Notes: generated by a model from the sequence alone, not told the origin. A stretch of DNA of 64,000 nt from Hyphomonadaceae bacterium UBA1933 (GCA_002337085.1 DDFH01000006.1:587098-651097), one strand, 5' to 3'; shown: positions 47,039-55,938, counted from the first letter of the stretch. Made by a program: numbers and translations.

Positions 47039-47440
47039 ATGGTCAAAGACGAAAGCCTGATTATTGCAGTCCTTAAAAAAAGAGCTGAATTTCTTTATGT
47101 CGCCCAGGGAGAAAGAGCCGGTGGGCGATTTTTGTCGTTGCAGACAAGAAAGCCAAAACCAAGACTGGCCGAAAATTCCCCTACTGACGACAAAGAAAAT
47201 AGTTTAATACGTTATGGTATTACTGCTTCAAAAAAGGTTGGTAATGCTGTAATGCGCAATCGTGCCAAACGGCGCTTGCGGGTATTGTTAAAAAACCATC
47301 TGCCACAAAGAGGGCAAGAAGGCTTTGACTATGTGGCAATTGCAAGACCACAAACCACAAGCGCAAATTGGCAAGAGCTTGAGCAAGATTTGCTCAAGTT
47401 GCTAAACAGACTTACAAAACAGAAGTCTGGTACTATATAG
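47039..47440 (+). CDS. rnpA: ribonuclease P protein component
   Basis: Protein subunit of RNase P, which matures tRNA 5' ends. The frame is open from a TTG at 46979, but the ATG at 47039 has GGGGA at 7-base spacing and gives 133 aa, near the usual about 120. The RNA-binding signature ASKKVGNAVMRNRAKRRLR is intact. It lies directly between rpmH and yidC. Confidence 0.93.
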   Translation: MVKDESLIIAVLKKRAEFLYVAQGERAGGRFLSLQTRKPKPRLAENSPTDDKENSLIRYGITASKKVGNAVMRNRAKRRLRVLLKNHLPQRGQEGFDYVAIARPQTTSANWQELEQDLLKLLNRLTKQKSGTI

Positions 47441-47472
47441 ATTAATTGTGAAATAAAGCATTAGGGCTAAAT

Positions 47473-49266
47473 ATGCAGCAAAATCCAAATACACCTGATA
47501 CCAAGAATTTTTTGATTGCTATCACTGCTTCGCTATTAATATTGTTTGGTTATCAGACATTTTGGGCAGGGCCTCGTGAAAAAGAGCGTCAGGCTGCTGT
47601 GAAAGCGCAACAAGCACAACTTGCTAAAAACCCTAATGCGACTGCACCTTCTGCAACAGCGGTTGAAAAAATCGTTCCACGCGACCAAGCTTTGAAAATG
47701 ACCCAGCGTGTGCAAATTGATGCGCCATTGGTAAAAGGTTCTATCTCAACATTCGGTTCTCGTCTTGATGATATTTCATTAAAAAACTACAAGCAAACTA
47801 TTGAAAAAAATTCGCCAGACGTAACCCTTCTTAGCCCGCAAGGTTCTGAATTTGGTTATTATGCTGCTTATGGCTGGGCGGATGTTAATAATTCAAATGT
47901 TAATGTTCCGACCCCAAATACAATTTGGAAAGTTGTTTCAGGCACAACATTGACCCCAACAACCCCTGTAACGCTTGAATATGACAATGGTCAGGGGATT
48001 AAATTTACCCGTAAAATTGAAATTGATAAAGGTTATGTCTTTACCTTTACTGATAGTGTAACCAATACCGGAACTGCGGCAGTAAAATTGCAACCTTATG
48101 GCGTTGTGCGCCGCTTTGAAGAGCCGCCTCCTGCAAAATCTGGTGCAAACCACCAAGGTACAGTTGGTGTAATTGACGACAAATTATCACGTCTAAACTA
48201 CCGTGAACTTAAAAAGGGTAAATCAGTTGATTTAAGCTCTGATAAGGGTTGGCTTGGTTTCTCTGATGAATATTGGTTGGTTTCGTTATTGCCAAAACAA
48301 GGCGAAACTTTCAAAGCCAATATGAAAGCCGAAGATTTAGGCAATAAAAAATATATTTATGAAACTTCATTCTTTGGCAGTGCGCATGATATTGGCGCGG
48401 GGCAAACTATTTCGAATGTTGAACATATTTATTCAGGTGCAAAAGATACCAATACCCTTGAAGCATATGGCAAACAGTTAAATCTTCCACGTTTTGAAGA
48501 TGCGATTGATTGGGGTAAATTATGGTTTATTACCAAACCATTCCATTGGTTTTTGATTTTCCTTGATAAAAATATTGGTTCTTTGGGCTTGGCGATTTTG
48601 GCATTTACTGTTGTTGTAAAAGTTGCGACTTTCCCACTTGTATATCAATCATACAAAAGCTTTGCCAAAATGCGCGATCTTGGCCCAAAGATGAAAGAGA
48701 TTCAGGAAAAGTACAAGGACGACAAACAAAAGCAGCAACAGGCTACTTTGGAATTCTATCAAAAGGAAAAAGTAAATCCGGTTGCGGGTTGTATTCCAAT
48801 GATTATGACCATGCCAATTTTCTTGGCACTATATAAAACCTTGTCGGTGGCAATTGAATTACGACATGCACCATTCTATGGCTGGATTAAAGATTTGTCT
48901 GCGAAAGATCCAACTTCAATCCTAAATCTTTTTGGTTTGTTGCCATATGACCCAAGCCATATTCCACTTATTGGCGTGGCATTAGGAATTGGTATTTGGC
49001 CAATTCTTTATGGGCTATCGATGGTATTATTGCAAAAAATGCAATCAACAGCGCCACAAACTGACCCAACTATGCAACAGGTAATGACCTTGATGCCAAT
49101 CATGTTCACCTTTATGTTTGCTAGCTTCTCATCTGGTTTGGTTATTTACTACACTTGGTCAAACCTTCTTACCATCGTGCAGCAATATGTGATTGCAAAA
49201 CGCCAAGGTAGCTCAACCCCAATTGACGAATTTTTTGCCAAACTAAAACAGAAAAAAGGTGCTTAA
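47473..49266 (+). CDS. yidC: membrane protein insertase YidC
   Basis: 597 aa. An N-terminal anchor helix (about residues 12-31) is followed by a large periplasmic domain (about 60-355) and five core helices beginning at about 375. The core has the conserved strands GLAILAFTVVVKVATFPLVYQ, VNPVAGCIPMIMTMPIFLALY and the late hydrophobic pair. It inserts and folds inner-membrane proteins with or without SecYEG and SRP. The ribosome site is AGGG. Confidence 0.96.
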   Translation: MQQNPNTPDTKNFLIAITASLLILFGYQTFWAGPREKERQAAVKAQQAQLAKNPNATAPSATAVEKIVPRDQALKMTQRVQIDAPLVKGSISTFGSRLDDISLKNYKQTIEKNSPDVTLLSPQGSEFGYYAAYGWADVNNSNVNVPTPNTIWKVVSGTTLTPTTPVTLEYDNGQGIKFTRKIEIDKGYVFTFTDSVTNTGTAAVKLQPYGVVRRFEEPPPAKSGANHQGTVGVIDDKLSRLNYRELKKGKSVDLSSDKGWLGFSDEYWLVSLLPKQGETFKANMKAEDLGNKKYIYETSFFGSAHDIGAGQTISNVEHIYSGAKDTNTLEAYGKQLNLPRFEDAIDWGKLWFITKPFHWFLIFLDKNIGSLGLAILAFTVVVKVATFPLVYQSYKSFAKMRDLGPKMKEIQEKYKDDKQKQQQATLEFYQKEKVNPVAGCIPMIMTMPIFLALYKTLSVAIELRHAPFYGWIKDLSAKDPTSILNLFGLLPYDPSHIPLIGVALGIGIWPILYGLSMVLLQKMQSTAPQTDPTMQQVMTLMPIMFTFMFASFSSGLVIYYTWSNLLTIVQQYVIAKRQGSSTPIDEFFAKLKQKKGA

Positions 49267-49899
49267 TTGACTGAAGAGGGCGTAATAGACAGCGAGTTTT
49301 TGCGTTTATCGCCCGAATTCTTGTGGGCGTCAAAAAATATGTCAGATTTGCCGCCAATGTCGGTTACTGAAATCGCATTCGCTGGCCGTTCGAACGTTGG
49401 TAAATCAAGCCTTGTTAATGGGGTTCTAAACCGTAAAGGTTTGGCGCGCGCTTCTTCCGAGCCAGGAAGAACTCGTGAATTGATTTTCTTTGCCTTGAAA
49501 AATACCGAAGGCAATGAAGTTATGCGCATTGTCGATTTGCCTGGTTATGGTTATGCACGTGCGCCAAAAACTGAAATAAAGCGTTGGACCGATGCAACTC
49601 GTGAGTTTTTGATGGGCCGTGCGGTTTTAAAGCGTGTTTTCGTTTTGGTCGATTCACGTCATGGAATAAAAGAATCTGATGAAGAGGTTATGCGCGCCCT
49701 TGATAAGGCTGCTGTAAACTATCAGATTGTTTTGACCAAGGTTGATAAAATCTCTGCTGTAGACCTTGAGAAGGTCAAAACTAAGACCCTTGATGCGATT
49801 AAAAAACGTCCGGCTGCGCACCCAGCACTTGTTTGTGCATCCTCACATAAGAATGTGGGTATGTCACAACTGCGCTATGAGATGATGAATTTACTTTAG
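49267..49899 (+). CDS. engB: ribosome biogenesis GTP-binding protein EngB (YsxC/YihA)
   Basis: 210 aa from a TTG codon adjacent to the yidC TAA, with AAAAGG upstream, which makes the start tightly coupled. GTPase motifs: G1 GRSNVGKSSLVN, G3 DLPGYGYARAP, G4 TKVDK and the G5-like CASSHKN. EngB helps 50S assembly. In many alphaproteobacteria argB follows here; in this genome an opposite-strand ArsR gene follows. Confidence 0.94.
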   Translation: MTEEGVIDSEFLRLSPEFLWASKNMSDLPPMSVTEIAFAGRSNVGKSSLVNGVLNRKGLARASSEPGRTRELIFFALKNTEGNEVMRIVDLPGYGYARAPKTEIKRWTDATREFLMGRAVLKRVFVLVDSRHGIKESDEEVMRALDKAAVNYQIVLTKVDKISAVDLEKVKTKTLDAIKKRPAAHPALVCASSHKNVGMSQLRYEMMNLL

Positions 49900-49905
49900 T
49901 TGGAA

Positions 49906-50250
49906 TTAACAGGCTTTTTTAAATCCATCTGTTGTGTCGCAATATAATTTATTCAATACGGCCATTATTTCATATACTTCGTTTGACGCGATGCGGTAAT
50001 ATATATGCTGTGCCTCACGGCGGGTTGCCACAAGTTTTAGGGCGCGCAATTTTGCCAAATGCTGCGATAATGCCGCCTGATTAAGGGTAACGCGTTCCGC
50101 CAAATCGTTTACCGAAATTTCGCCGCCCAAAAGGTTGCAAAGTATCAGCAGCCGTTTGGGATTGCCCATCGCCGTCAAAAGCTGTGACGCTTCTTCTGCG
50201 ATAATTTCCATTTCACCATGTGTAAGTTTTATTTCTGATTCAATAGCCAT
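49906..50250 (-). CDS. ArsR-family winged-helix regulator
   Basis: 114 aa. The ArsR pattern is clear: ASQLLTAMGNPKRLLILCNLLGGEISVNDLAERVTLNQAALSQHLAKLRALKLV read in segments, with the wing in VATRREAQHIYYRI. I do not see the metal-binding Cys pair of classical ArsR/SmtB (ELCVCDL) in the recognition helix, so it may sense a non-metal or redox signal. It converges on engB and is divergent from a small HhH-type protein gene. Confidence 0.88.
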   Translation of the reverse strand: MAIESEIKLTHGEMEIIAEEASQLLTAMGNPKRLLILCNLLGGEISVNDLAERVTLNQAALSQHLAKLRALKLVATRREAQHIYYRIASNEVYEIMAVLNKLYCDTTDGFKKAC

Positions 50251-50335
50251 AGTTATATATTAGCATGTACGCATATTTATGCAAATGCGATAAAATGACC
50301 CTATTAATTTTATGTATATTGTTTATAGAAATCAA

Positions 50336-50587
50336 ATGGGAAAATTCGACACAAATGAACGTGAAATCTTGAAATCGGCAAAATTTGTCGGTGATAAAGT
50401 TATTGATAGATTTGAAGAAATTGGCATTCACGATTGCAAAACCTTGTCACAAAAGACGGTTGACGAAATTTGCACAATGGTTGCCGCCCATTTAGGCGCA
50501 AGTTGTTGGAAGAACGCACCACAGTCAAAAATGGCGGTTAAAAATGCAATTGATGCAGCAAATGAATATCTAAAAACCAAAGGGTAG
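50336..50587 (+). CDS. small helix-hairpin-helix-like protein
   Basis: 83 aa from the ATG at 50336, with a poor ribosome site (another ATG at 50312 is possible). The sequence VGDKVIDRFEEIGIHDCKTLSQKTVDEI resembles a helix-hairpin-helix/SAM-like DNA-binding fold as in the 'pathogenicity locus' (Cdd1) family. Two Cys lie in the rest (EICTMVAAHLGASCW). It lies between an ArsR regulator and the phosphorus-transport genes. The function is unknown. Confidence 0.6.
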   Translation: MGKFDTNEREILKSAKFVGDKVIDRFEEIGIHDCKTLSQKTVDEICTMVAAHLGASCWKNAPQSKMAVKNAIDAANEYLKTKG

Positions 50588-50639
50588 AAGATTTCAAATT
50601 TTCCCATTAACGGGCATTAATACATCAACAGAGCGGATA

Positions 50640-50657
50640 ATGTCACAAAAGTGTCGT
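50640..50657 (+). promoter_or_regulatory. candidate Pho box upstream of the phnC-phnD fusion
   Basis: ATGTCAC-AAAA-GTGTCGT is two TGTC-type 7-mers with a 4-base A spacer, the 11-bp period of the PhoB site. Both halves deviate from CTGTCAT at one or two positions. It lies 67 bases before the GTG start. I see no good -10 near it. Confidence 0.5.
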
Positions 50658-50723
50658 GACTCTTTGGAAAAACAAGCTAAAACTAATCCGCCGTATTAAA
50701 TAATATAAGATTCGGGGCTGAAT

Positions 50724-52652
50724 GTGGGCAAAATTTTAGAAGCCAAAAATCTCGTGCGTACTTATGGCACACGCCGCGCACTAGATAATGTTTCCGTAAA
50801 AGTAAAAGAAGGTGAAATGGTTGCACTTATCGGGCCATCTGGTTCGGGTAAATCAACTCTTTTGCGCGCTACTACCGGTTTAATTTTAACCGATAAAAAT
50901 GGTGGCGAAGTATCATTAATGGGGATTCCGGTTCAGAAAGACGGCGAACTTTGTAATAGTGTTCGCGCTGCACGTTCCAAAGTGGGCTTTGTTTTTCAGC
51001 AATTCAATCTTGTCGGTCGCCTAAGCCTATTTGAAAACGTTATGCTTGGCGCGCTTGGTCGTTTACCATTCTGGAAAGGTTTTTTTGGCAATTGGCCACA
51101 AAAAGATAAAGAACTTGCCATGAAGGCGTTGGATCGTGTGGGTGTTGCCGAATATGCCGCCCAACGTGCAAATGTCCTATCTGGGGGGCAGCAGCAGCGT
51201 GGCGCGATTGCACGCGCATTGGTTCAAGGGGCGAAGGCAATCTTCCTTGATGAGCCTGTGGCATCATTAGACCCTGTATCTGCCCGCAAAGTTATGGAAT
51301 TGCTTGAAGATTTAAACAAAAATGACGGTGTGACCGTGGTTGTTGTGCTTCACCAAATTGAATATGCGCTTAAATTCTGTGACCGTGTGGTTGCATTAAA
51401 GGCGGGTAAAATTGTTTATGATGGGCCAAAAGACGGGTTGGTTCGTGACAAATTAATTGAAATTTACGGTGCGGAATATGATGAAGAATCTGGTGGTGCA
51501 GCACCATTAGAAGAAACCCCGCCGCTACTTGAAACCACAAAAAAATCAAATATTTTCTTAACAATTGTCCAATGGTTGTTTGCTTTGATGATTGTTTGTG
51601 GTGCCGGATTTATGCTTTATAAGCAAAGCTCGCACAAGCAGGCGGATATTAATTTTTCTATTCTTGCGACTGAAAACTCACAAAATGCTAAGGAGCGTTG
51701 GAAGCCGTTCCTTGATGATATGCGCAAGCAAACCGGCCTTGATATTAAGCCTTATTTCCAAAGCCAATATGCCGGACTTGTACAGGCAATGGCATTTGGG
51801 CAAACACAGGTTGGTTGGTTTTCAAACAAATCAGGTTTAGAGGCGGTCAAGTCCGGCAAGGCAGAAGTATTCTTACGCTCTGCTGATACTTCTGGGGTTG
51901 ATGGCTATCAATCGGTTTTGATTGTAAACGCCAAATCAAAAATCAATCTTGATGACGTATTAAGGTGCGATCGTACTTTGGAATTTGGTATGGGTGACGC
52001 GTCTTCAACCTCTGGCACTTTGGTTCCTATGGTTTATTTATTCGCGCCAAATAATATTGACCCACAAAACTGCTTTAAAGTTGTGCGTTCAGCAGGCCAT
52101 GAGGCGAATTTCTATTCGGTTGCCAATGGGCAAATTCCAGTTGCCACCAATAATTCAACCTCTTTACAGGTTATTGGTAAAGAGCATCCTGAATTGTTGA
52201 AAAATGTTCGTGTAATCTGGACTTCGCCAACTTTACCAGAAGATCCAATTATTTGGCGTAAAGATTTATCTGCCGACAAAAAAGAGAAAATTCGTAAATT
52301 CTTCTTAAATTATGGTCGCCAAGGTGATGCGGCGCAACAAAAGCGCGAACGTGATATTCTTAAATCATTATCATTTGGTCTGTTCCAGCCAGCAAACGAC
52401 ACACATTTGTTGATTGTACGTGATATGGAAGCCAAATTAGATTTAATTAACGCTAAAAAGACTGGCGATGTTGCTAAAATTTCACAGGCTCAAAAAGTTG
52501 TCGATGCAATTGAACAAGAACAAAAAACTGTAAAACCGGTTCCGCTTTTGTGGTCCGAACCAACCGACCCCGTTGAGGCGGCGGCTGTTCAAAAAGCTAT
52601 GAAACTTAACAACGCTCAAACAACAACTAAACCTGATAGTGGTGCAAAATAA
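50724..52652 (+). CDS. fused PhnC-PhnD: phosphonate-type ABC ATPase joined to a membrane-tethered binding domain
   Basis: A 642-aa single frame from a GTG with GGGG 6 bases upstream. Residues 1-250 are a PhnC-like ABC ATPase: Walker A GPSGSGKST (37-45), LSGGQ (152-156), Walker B IFLDEP (173-178) and His210. A polar linker (about 251-275) leads to one membrane helix (about 277-299). Residues about 305-600 are PhnD-like, with ATENSQNAKERW, QSQYAGLVQAM, DASSTSGTLVP, SAGHEANFYSVANG and PEDPIIWRKDL, which correspond to the ligand-binding parts of E. coli PhnD. The ATPase would face the cytoplasm and the binding domain the periplasm. phnE overlaps directly downstream. C-P lyase or other phosphonate-degrading genes are absent. 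Confidence 0.88.
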   Translation: MGKILEAKNLVRTYGTRRALDNVSVKVKEGEMVALIGPSGSGKSTLLRATTGLILTDKNGGEVSLMGIPVQKDGELCNSVRAARSKVGFVFQQFNLVGRLSLFENVMLGALGRLPFWKGFFGNWPQKDKELAMKALDRVGVAEYAAQRANVLSGGQQQRGAIARALVQGAKAIFLDEPVASLDPVSARKVMELLEDLNKNDGVTVVVVLHQIEYALKFCDRVVALKAGKIVYDGPKDGLVRDKLIEIYGAEYDEESGGAAPLEETPPLLETTKKSNIFLTIVQWLFALMIVCGAGFMLYKQSSHKQADINFSILATENSQNAKERWKPFLDDMRKQTGLDIKPYFQSQYAGLVQAMAFGQTQVGWFSNKSGLEAVKSGKAEVFLRSADTSGVDGYQSVLIVNAKSKINLDDVLRCDRTLEFGMGDASSTSGTLVPMVYLFAPNNIDPQNCFKVVRSAGHEANFYSVANGQIPVATNNSTSLQVIGKEHPELLKNVRVIWTSPTLPEDPIIWRKDLSADKKEKIRKFFLNYGRQGDAAQQKRERDILKSLSFGLFQPANDTHLLIVRDMEAKLDLINAKKTGDVAKISQAQKVVDAIEQEQKTVKPVPLLWSEPTDPVEAAAVQKAMKLNNAQTTTKPDSGAK

Positions 52653-53488
52653 TGGCTAATGTAGATAAAAATGCCAAAGGTTTTTATGCCGAAAATAAAG
52701 GTCGCGCTTTAACCCCGCCAACCCGTCCATTTTCTGATAAAATGTTTGATTATATTTTATGGGGCGGCATTATTTTATTATTGGTCGTAAGTTTTGCCCC
52801 AACCGAAATTTTCAAAGTTACAAAATTATTTGAAAATTCCGAGAATATGAGCAATTTTATATCGCGCTTCTTGCACCCTGATTTTTCGGATTGGAAGAAT
52901 TATGTCCGTGATATGTGGCTTACCATTCAGATTGCATTATGGGGCACATTCTTTGCGGTGGTGATGGCAATTCCGCTTGGCTTTATGTGCGCGTCAAACG
53001 TGTCTCCGCAATGGTTGGTTTTGCCAATGCGCCGCCTAATGGACTTCTTACGCTCGGTTGATGGTCTTGTAATGGGTACTGTCTTCTTGGTTGCGGTTGG
53101 CCTTGGACCTTTGGCGGGGGTTTTGGCATTGGCTTTAAACACCGCAGGGGTTTTAGGTAAACTATTCTCAGAAGCGGTAGAAGCCACCGATTCCCGCCCT
53201 GTTGAAGGTGTGCGGGCAACTGGTGCAACCAAATTGCATGAAATTAAATGGGGGGTCTTGCCACAGGTTGCGCCATTGTGGACTTCATTCTCACTTTATC
53301 GTTTCGAATCGAATGCACGCTCAGCAACGGTTTTGGGCTTGATTGGTGCGGGTGGTATTGGTCAAACCCTGTTTGAATCAATTAACGCATTTAAATATGA
53401 AGAAACCTCGGCAATTGTTGTGGTTCTTGTAATTGCGGTATCTTTGATTGACCTCTTATCACAAGCAATGCGGTCTCGCTTGTTGTAA
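52652..53488 (+). CDS. phnE: phosphonate-type ABC transporter permease PhnE
   Basis: 278 aa with about six membrane helices. The cytoplasmic coupling loop EGVRATGATKLHEIKWGVLPQV carries the EAA-type motif with its conserved Gly, the contact with the ABC ATPase. The last A of the fusion gene stop is the first base of its ATG, so the two are translationally coupled. A single PhnE would form a homodimeric channel. No separate PhnD gene is found, in keeping with the fusion upstream. Confidence 0.93.
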   Translation: MANVDKNAKGFYAENKGRALTPPTRPFSDKMFDYILWGGIILLLVVSFAPTEIFKVTKLFENSENMSNFISRFLHPDFSDWKNYVRDMWLTIQIALWGTFFAVVMAIPLGFMCASNVSPQWLVLPMRRLMDFLRSVDGLVMGTVFLVAVGLGPLAGVLALALNTAGVLGKLFSEAVEATDSRPVEGVRATGATKLHEIKWGVLPQVAPLWTSFSLYRFESNARSATVLGLIGAGGIGQTLFESINAFKYEETSAIVVVLVIAVSLIDLLSQAMRSRLL

Positions 53489-53561
53489 TTGTCATAAAAA
53501 TTTAACAAGTGTCATAATTAATCGGGTATTTGTCATACCTCTGTCATAAAAACTTTATAAA
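53489..53561 (+). promoter_or_regulatory. Pho-box cluster upstream of the porin gene
   Basis: Four TGTCAT-type 7-mers stand in direct orientation: TTGTCAT (53489-53495), GTGTCAT (53509-53515), TTGTCAT (53530-53536) and CTGTCAT (53541-53547). The last two form an exact 11-bp-period Pho box TTGTCATACCTCTGTCAT. The starts are 20, 21 and 11 bp apart, close to whole helical turns. TATAAA at 53556-53561 is a suitable -10, with the box taking the place of the -35. Confidence 0.8.
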
Positions 53562-53584
53562 CGGCCGCGAACAAGTGGGGTTTT

Positions 53585-54754
53585 ATGAAGTTTTTTGGTG
53601 GATTAATTTTATTACCAGTCTTATTTTCGGCATCTTTTGCAGCGGCAAAAGAGTTTGAGCCTGAGTATAAATTTGATAATGGCGCAACGATAAAATTATC
53701 TGCCCGTTTGACTGCCGATTCTTATAATCTGAAAAATGATTATGAAACTGGAGCTGATACCAAATTTAAGGACACATCGCCAATCCGTGCCACTTTTATA
53801 TTATCTGGCAAAGTAAATCCTAAATTACATTATAAATTAGAGGCCTGGGTGGCGGATGGCGATGTAACATGGGATGACGTATATATTGAATATATCCCGA
53901 ATAAAGACACTTCGCTTTTTATTGGTTCGAATTATCAAAGTTCACCAATTGATGGCGTGACATCTTCCCAAGTTCAGACTTTTTCCCAAAAAGGGATGGC
54001 GTCAATTGTATTTTCCCAAGCTTCACGCAATGTTGGCATTGTGGTTCGTAAAAATGGTAAAAACTGGCAATGGGTGACTGGTTATTACGGCGGTTCATTA
54101 GTGCTTCCAATGGACAGGCTCTTTTCACAAAGCAATTTTGTGCAAAGCCGTTTTTCAATTGCGCCAATTAATGAGGATAATCTAACCCTGCATCTTGGAA
54201 CAAGTTTTCGTTATCGCACCCGTGAAGATGATGGGCTGTATTCATATTCTGCACGACCAGTTCAAATGAATTATCAAAGCGTGTTATTAAAAACTGGTGC
54301 AATTGGCAAAAATGATACCAATATTGGCCTAGAGGCGGCATTATCAAATGGGCCATATTGGATAATATTGGATGCCCAACAAAATAATGTGAAGTCAAAT
54401 AATGTTACTTATAATTTTAATGGCGCAACCATTGAAGCAGCTTATGTCTTAAGTGGGGAGCATCGGCCATATAGTGTAAAAAGCGGGACTTTTGGGGCAA
54501 TAAAACCCAAAAAATCGGTTTATGGCGGTGGCATGGGCGCATGGGCACTCACAGGGCGATATGATTATCTCAATCTACAAGATAAAGGTTTGGGTGGTAC
54601 TCAAAAGGGCTATACTTTGGGGCTTAATTGGTATCTCGCCCAAAAGACAATAATTCGTTTTAACTATGCGCATAGTGATTTTGATTTTGTGCAAAATACA
54701 AGCCGTGACATAAAAAGCGATATTTATAATATCAGATTGCAAATAGGGTTCTGA
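53585..54754 (+). CDS. OprP/OprO-type phosphate-selective porin
   Basis: 389 aa with a signal peptide (cleavage after SFAAA) and no membrane helices. The mature protein shows the alternating beta-strand pattern of an outer-membrane barrel (KLSARLTADSYNL, YKLEAWVADGDVTWDDVYIEY, YTLGLNWYLAQKTIIRFNYAHSDF in pieces) and ends in LQIGF with a terminal Phe, the assembly signal. The phrases DDVYIEY and FIGSNYQSSPIDGVTSS match the phosphate/polyphosphate porin family. GGGG is the ribosome site. The upstream Pho boxes suggest phosphate-starvation control. Confidence 0.85.
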   Translation: MKFFGGLILLPVLFSASFAAAKEFEPEYKFDNGATIKLSARLTADSYNLKNDYETGADTKFKDTSPIRATFILSGKVNPKLHYKLEAWVADGDVTWDDVYIEYIPNKDTSLFIGSNYQSSPIDGVTSSQVQTFSQKGMASIVFSQASRNVGIVVRKNGKNWQWVTGYYGGSLVLPMDRLFSQSNFVQSRFSIAPINEDNLTLHLGTSFRYRTREDDGLYSYSARPVQMNYQSVLLKTGAIGKNDTNIGLEAALSNGPYWIILDAQQNNVKSNNVTYNFNGATIEAAYVLSGEHRPYSVKSGTFGAIKPKKSVYGGGMGAWALTGRYDYLNLQDKGLGGTQKGYTLGLNWYLAQKTIIRFNYAHSDFDFVQNTSRDIKSDIYNIRLQIGF

Positions 54755-54831
54755 CGAAGTTTCACAATTTTGTGACAATAAACAATTAGAGACAAATTAT
54801 CCAAAAGATAAATTTTATCACGGAGAGATTT

Positions 54832-55890
54832 ATGGAAAGCAAATTTATTAAATATGGTATGATGTTGATGGCGATTTCCGCCATTGGCCTTGCCGGCTGT
54901 GGCAAAAAAGAAGAAGTTCGTAACCGAATTGCGATTGTTGGTTCTTCAACGGTATTTCCTTTTTCATCTGTTGTTGCCGAACAATTCGCAACATCTAGCG
55001 GCAATCAGGTTCCAAAAGTTGAATCGACCGGAACTGGTGGCGGTATGAAAATTTTCTGCTCAAGCACTGGTCTTTCAGGCGTTGATATTACCAATGCTTC
55101 GCGCCCTATGAAAAAATCAGAATGGGACGACTGCCAGAAAAATGGCATTAAAGATATTATCGAACTTAAAATTGGTTATGACGGCATCGTTCTTGCGGAT
55201 TCGAAAGATGGGGCAGAATTAAATCTAAGCCGTAAAGACCTTTATATGGCGCTTGCTAAACAAGTTCCGGTTGATGGCAAATTGGTTGATAATCCTTATA
55301 AACTTTGGAGCGATGTAAACCCAGCGCTTCCAAAAATTAAAATTGAAGTTATGGGGCCACCGCCAACTTCTGGCACACGCGATGCTTTTGTTGAATTAAT
55401 CATGGAAAAAGGTGCTGAAGAAATTCCATTCTTAAAAGCACTGCAAGAAAAAGATAAAGATGCCTTTAAAGCTGCATCAACTGCAATCCGTGAAGATGGT
55501 GCATGGAAAGATATGGGCGAAAATGACAATTTGATTGTTCAGGCACTTACCACTAACAAAGCGTCATACGGTATTTTTGGCTATTCTTTTTATGAAGAAA
55601 ATAAAGATCGTCTAAAAGCTGCGACAATCGATGGTGAAATTCCTGAACTTCACAGAATTATCGAAGGCAAATATCCGGCATCGCGCTCATTGTATTTTTA
55701 TACCAAAAAAGCCAATATCCCTTTAATCCCAAGCATCAAAGATTATTTGCTTGAATTTACTTCACCAAAAGCTGCTGGTGAAAAAGGTTATTTGGTTACT
55801 CGTGGTCTTATCCCTTTGAGTGTTGAAGATTTAGCTGCACAAGCAAAAATTGCGGCATCGCAAACTACGATGGCTGCACCAAAAGAATAA
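54832..55890 (+). CDS. pstS: phosphate ABC transporter substrate-binding lipoprotein PstS
   Basis: 352 aa, 77 bp after the porin gene. The leader is a lipoprotein signal: MESKFIKYGMM, a hydrophobic core and the lipobox GLAGC, so it is lipid-anchored rather than freely periplasmic. The PstS fold is shown by IAIVGSSTVFPFSSVVAEQF, VESTGTGGGMKIFC, DITNASRP, and the phosphate loop PTSGTRDAFVE. pstC, pstA and pstB are absent from the window, so PstS must work with permease genes located elsewhere. CGGAGAG is the ribosome site and a terminator follows. Confidence 0.92.
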   Translation: MESKFIKYGMMLMAISAIGLAGCGKKEEVRNRIAIVGSSTVFPFSSVVAEQFATSSGNQVPKVESTGTGGGMKIFCSSTGLSGVDITNASRPMKKSEWDDCQKNGIKDIIELKIGYDGIVLADSKDGAELNLSRKDLYMALAKQVPVDGKLVDNPYKLWSDVNPALPKIKIEVMGPPPTSGTRDAFVELIMEKGAEEIPFLKALQEKDKDAFKAASTAIREDGAWKDMGENDNLIVQALTTNKASYGIFGYSFYEENKDRLKAATIDGEIPELHRIIEGKYPASRSLYFYTKKANIPLIPSIKDYLLEFTSPKAAGEKGYLVTRGLIPLSVEDLAAQAKIAASQTTMAAPKE

Positions 55891-55914
55891 TTATTAAAAA
55901 AACTTGACTTAATG

Positions 55915-55938
55915 GGGCGGTTAACAACCGCCCTTTTT
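55915..55938 (+). terminator. terminator after pstS
   Basis: An 8-bp stem (GGGCGGTT / AACCGCCC) with a 3-base AAC loop is followed by TTTTT. It closes the phosphorus-acquisition block. Confidence 0.88.

Noticed and set aside
54755..54831. Pho box upstream of pstS
   Set aside because: Only an inverted TTGTCAC-like half appears on the minus strand, in the wrong orientation and weak. The porin promoter probably serves pstS.
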